The translations under genes were made by a program, and so were the position numbers. 64,000 nt of DNA, from contig CAKPMB010000002.1 of the NCBI GenBank assembly GCA_934167885.1, forward strand, positions 1 through 64,000. The letters run 5' to 3'. Shown piece after piece: positions 62,312-64,000 of this stretch (position 1 is the stretch's first letter; each line of letters opens with the position of its first letter). The DNA comes from an uncultured Bacilli bacterium. Lineage in GTDB: Bacteria; Bacillota_I; Bacilli_A; RF39; UBA660. The notes below the pieces were generated by a model. The model was not told where the DNA came from and did not search any database. It saw nothing but the letters and a program-made list of their open reading frames with translations.

Positions 62312-64000
62312 TTTTTTTACCTCTATTATTTTTCTTATATTCTCTAATATATTTTCTGCATACTTCATCAGTATATTCAAATTCCTCGGTATCAACAGTT
62401 AAATGAAAGATGTTATCATAAGCATAATCTTTAATTTTAGTTTTAAAGAATTCTCTTATAAATGTTTTTAATTCAGCAATTTCAGAGTACATAAATCCTT
62501 TCATGCCGTTAAAATACATATAATTAGATACACGCATTATCAAATTTAGAATCGTAATTGTATTGCTATCATATTTATCTATCAAAGTTCCAGCCTTTAT
62601 AACAGGAATACCTTCAAATTCATTATTGTACAAATATATATCTTTGATAAATTGTTTATACTGATCTTGCAAGTCAACAGCAACACAAGCTGTAATAGTG
62701 GAACGTTCTTGTATGAATTGAATAGCTACATCCGTCATTTCCTTATCTAAAGAGTTCCATAGAATACCAACACATGGTATTTCTATTGATGGTAATTTTT
62801 CTTTATCAATAACTTTAGCTTCTATAAGTTCGTTAATAATTGATAATACTTCATCCAATTTTCTAAACTTTTTAACATTTTTAGCATTCAATAATAGATT
62901 TATTAAATTATTTGTAATATCTTGTATTTCATCTTTAAATTCATCTTTTTCTAAAATATTACACTTATAATCTCTCATAAAATTTCTTAATATATGCACC
63001 AAACTATTATAAAGAATCTTTTCTGCGGCATCTTTGTAATCTGAACCTTGAGATAACACTTTCTCATAAGCATTTTCTCCCCAATCTTTTAGGGTAAATA
63101 GTCTTGGCGAAATTTTATTACCAGTTAAAGAAACTGATTTTCTTTTGACATAATGGTAAAAAGGAATTGGTACTAAAACAAAAGTTTTTTCAGCCATACA
63201 TAATCTAAAGATATAATCTGAATCTTCTTTAAAACAATTTTTATCAAATTTAATATCTTTTATTGAAGATAACCTATATAGTTTGTCCCAAGCAGGAATT
63301 AAAATAGTAGCATCAGAATAAGAATTTATGAGATTTAATTTTCCATCTACAAACTTAACACCTTTTTGTTCACAACTGACATCTTTTACATCACCATTCT
63401 TCATGTGTATATAAAAACTACTTTCACAAACATCGGCATTAGTTTTTTTAATTGCTTTTAATAATGTTTCTAACATTGAATTATCAACATAATCATCTGA
63501 ATCAAAGAAACATATATATTCACCTGTAGCAAGTTCCATGCCTCTATTTCTAGTTTCAGCAAGTCCACGATTTTCTTGATGGACTACTTTAATTCTTTTA
63601 TCTTTTTCTGCTAATAAATTACACATTTGTAATGATTCATCTGTAGAACCATCATCTATTAATATAATTTCTAAATTTCTATAAGTTTGGCTAGTAATAC
63701 TATTTATACATCTAGTTAAATAATTAACCGTATTGTAAATAGGTACTACAACTGTAATTTTAATATCATTTTTTAAATTATAATCAATATATTCCTTTAA
63801 TTGATTTTCCCAATCTTCATCAAAATTAATTTCTAAATGATATTTTGAACTTTCGTATTCTGATGATATAATACCAGCTCTATGTTTTTTAAATAATTCT
63901 ATTTTATTTTCAGTAATTTCATTACTATTTGAATTAGTTTTAATTAATAAATCACAACAATTAAATACATAAGAATCTTCAAGCAATGAATAATCTAAAG
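62298..64000 (-). CDS. GT2 family glycosyltransferase, 5' end cut by window
   Basis: The frame is open to the right edge (no start or stop between 63986 and 64000), so the N-terminus lies outside; at least 566 codons are visible. The GT2 A-fold domain starts at TVVVPIYNTVNYLTRCINSI and carries LIDDGSTDES, ENRGLAETRNRGME and FFDSDDYVD (DxD). A helical region and a second alpha/beta part (CVGILWNSLDKEMTDVAIQF) follow, an arrangement seen in teichoic-acid and capsule polymerases. It begins the operon continued by the LicA-like and radical SAM genes. Confidence 0.88.
   Translation of the reverse strand, partial: LDYSLLEDSYVFNCCDLLIKTNSNSNEITENKIELFKKHRAGIISSEYESSKYHLEINFDEDWENQLKEYIDYNLKNDIKITVVVPIYNTVNYLTRCINSITSQTYRNLEIILIDDGSTDESLQMCNLLAEKDKRIKVVHQENRGLAETRNRGMELATGEYICFFDSDDYVDNSMLETLLKAIKKTNADVCESSFYIHMKNGDVKDVSCEQKGVKFVDGKLNLINSYSDATILIPAWDKLYRLSSIKDIKFDKNCFKEDSDYIFRLCMAEKTFVLVPIPFYHYVKRKSVSLTGNKISPRLFTLKDWGENAYEKVLSQGSDYKDAAEKILYNSLVHILRNFMRDYKCNILEKDEFKDEIQDITNNLINLLLNAKNVKKFRKLDEVLSIINELIEAKVIDKEKLPSIEIPCVGILWNSLDKEMTDVAIQFIQERSTITACVAVDLQDQYKQFIKDIYLYNNEFEGIPVIKAGTLIDKYDSNTITILNLIMRVSNYMYFNGMKGFMYSEIAELKTFIREFFKTKIKDYAYDNIFHLTVDTEEFEYTDEVCRKYIREYKKNNRGKKNEWK

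Overview
The window is very AT-rich chromosomal DNA, by eye about 70% A+T. It has short intergenic gaps, TTGnnn-16/18 bp-TATAAT promoters that very often carry an extended -10 (TGn), and strong GGAGG or GAGGTG ribosome sites. The gene set points to a Firmicutes/Bacilli-type, probably anaerobic and possibly gut-associated bacterium of uncultured type: sporulation genes (sigG, spoIIP, yunB), pyruvate:ferredoxin oxidoreductase, formate-THF ligase, a peptidoglycan and division set, and tRNAs resembling Bacillus ones. No rRNA, CRISPR array, prophage or intact transposon is visible. Most genes lie on the minus strand, in long tightly packed operons.

Layout. 1-12.3 kb: a surface/pilus and sporulation block. 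It holds a truncated membrane protein at the edge, an Sfp-type phosphopantetheinyl transferase, a membrane protein, a LysM protein, a large pilin-like protein with a lectin/FGE-like C-terminal domain, a PilB/GspE-type ATPase, YunB, an FAD protein, SpoIIP, a small pilin and a serine beta-lactamase-fold protein. 12.4-20.1 kb: tRNA-His, sigG with a hairpin over its ribosome site, murC, two radical SAM proteins, folD, a YgjP-type metallopeptidase and two unrecognised proteins. 20.1-22.3 kb: a small low-density island between two identical 45-bp repeats, next to a tRNA-Leu/tRNA-Ile2 pair. It carries one unknown gene and a MazG-like gene broken by a stop codon. 22.3-39.8 kb: housekeeping (3D-domain protein, ligA, nucleotidyltransferase, pcrA, L,D-transpeptidase, tdk, miaA, mutL, gmk, Smr, PfkB kinase, dtd, rel). 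39.9-51.8 kb: PFOR, transporters, a kinase-like protein, a truncated surface protein, tRNA-Met, a thioredoxin-like protein, a phosphoesterase, tRNA-Glu and a Na/Pi symporter-like protein. 51.9-59.4 kb: a transpeptidase PBP, an MFS carrier, fhs, ftsW and a cadherin-like surface protein. 59.6-64 kb: a Nudix protein and a glycan-decoration operon (GT2 glycosyltransferase, LicA-like kinase, radical SAM) that runs off the right edge.

How the parts fit. Envelope construction recurs across the window (murC, PBP, ftsW, L,D-transpeptidase, LysM, SpoIIP, 3D domain). So do one-carbon/anaerobic metabolism (PFOR, fhs, folD, radical SAM enzymes) and DNA upkeep (ligA, pcrA, mutL). The most notable points are: a Rel protein whose (p)ppGpp hydrolase metal ligands are all replaced; an inverted repeat masking the sigG ribosome site; a pilin-headed lectin-fold protein divergent from its likely ATPase; the repeat-flanked island beside tRNA-Leu; a C10 tract beside a helically phased repeat array; and a perfect palindrome over the start of a radical SAM gene. 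No wholly new multi-gene system could be demonstrated from sequence alone.
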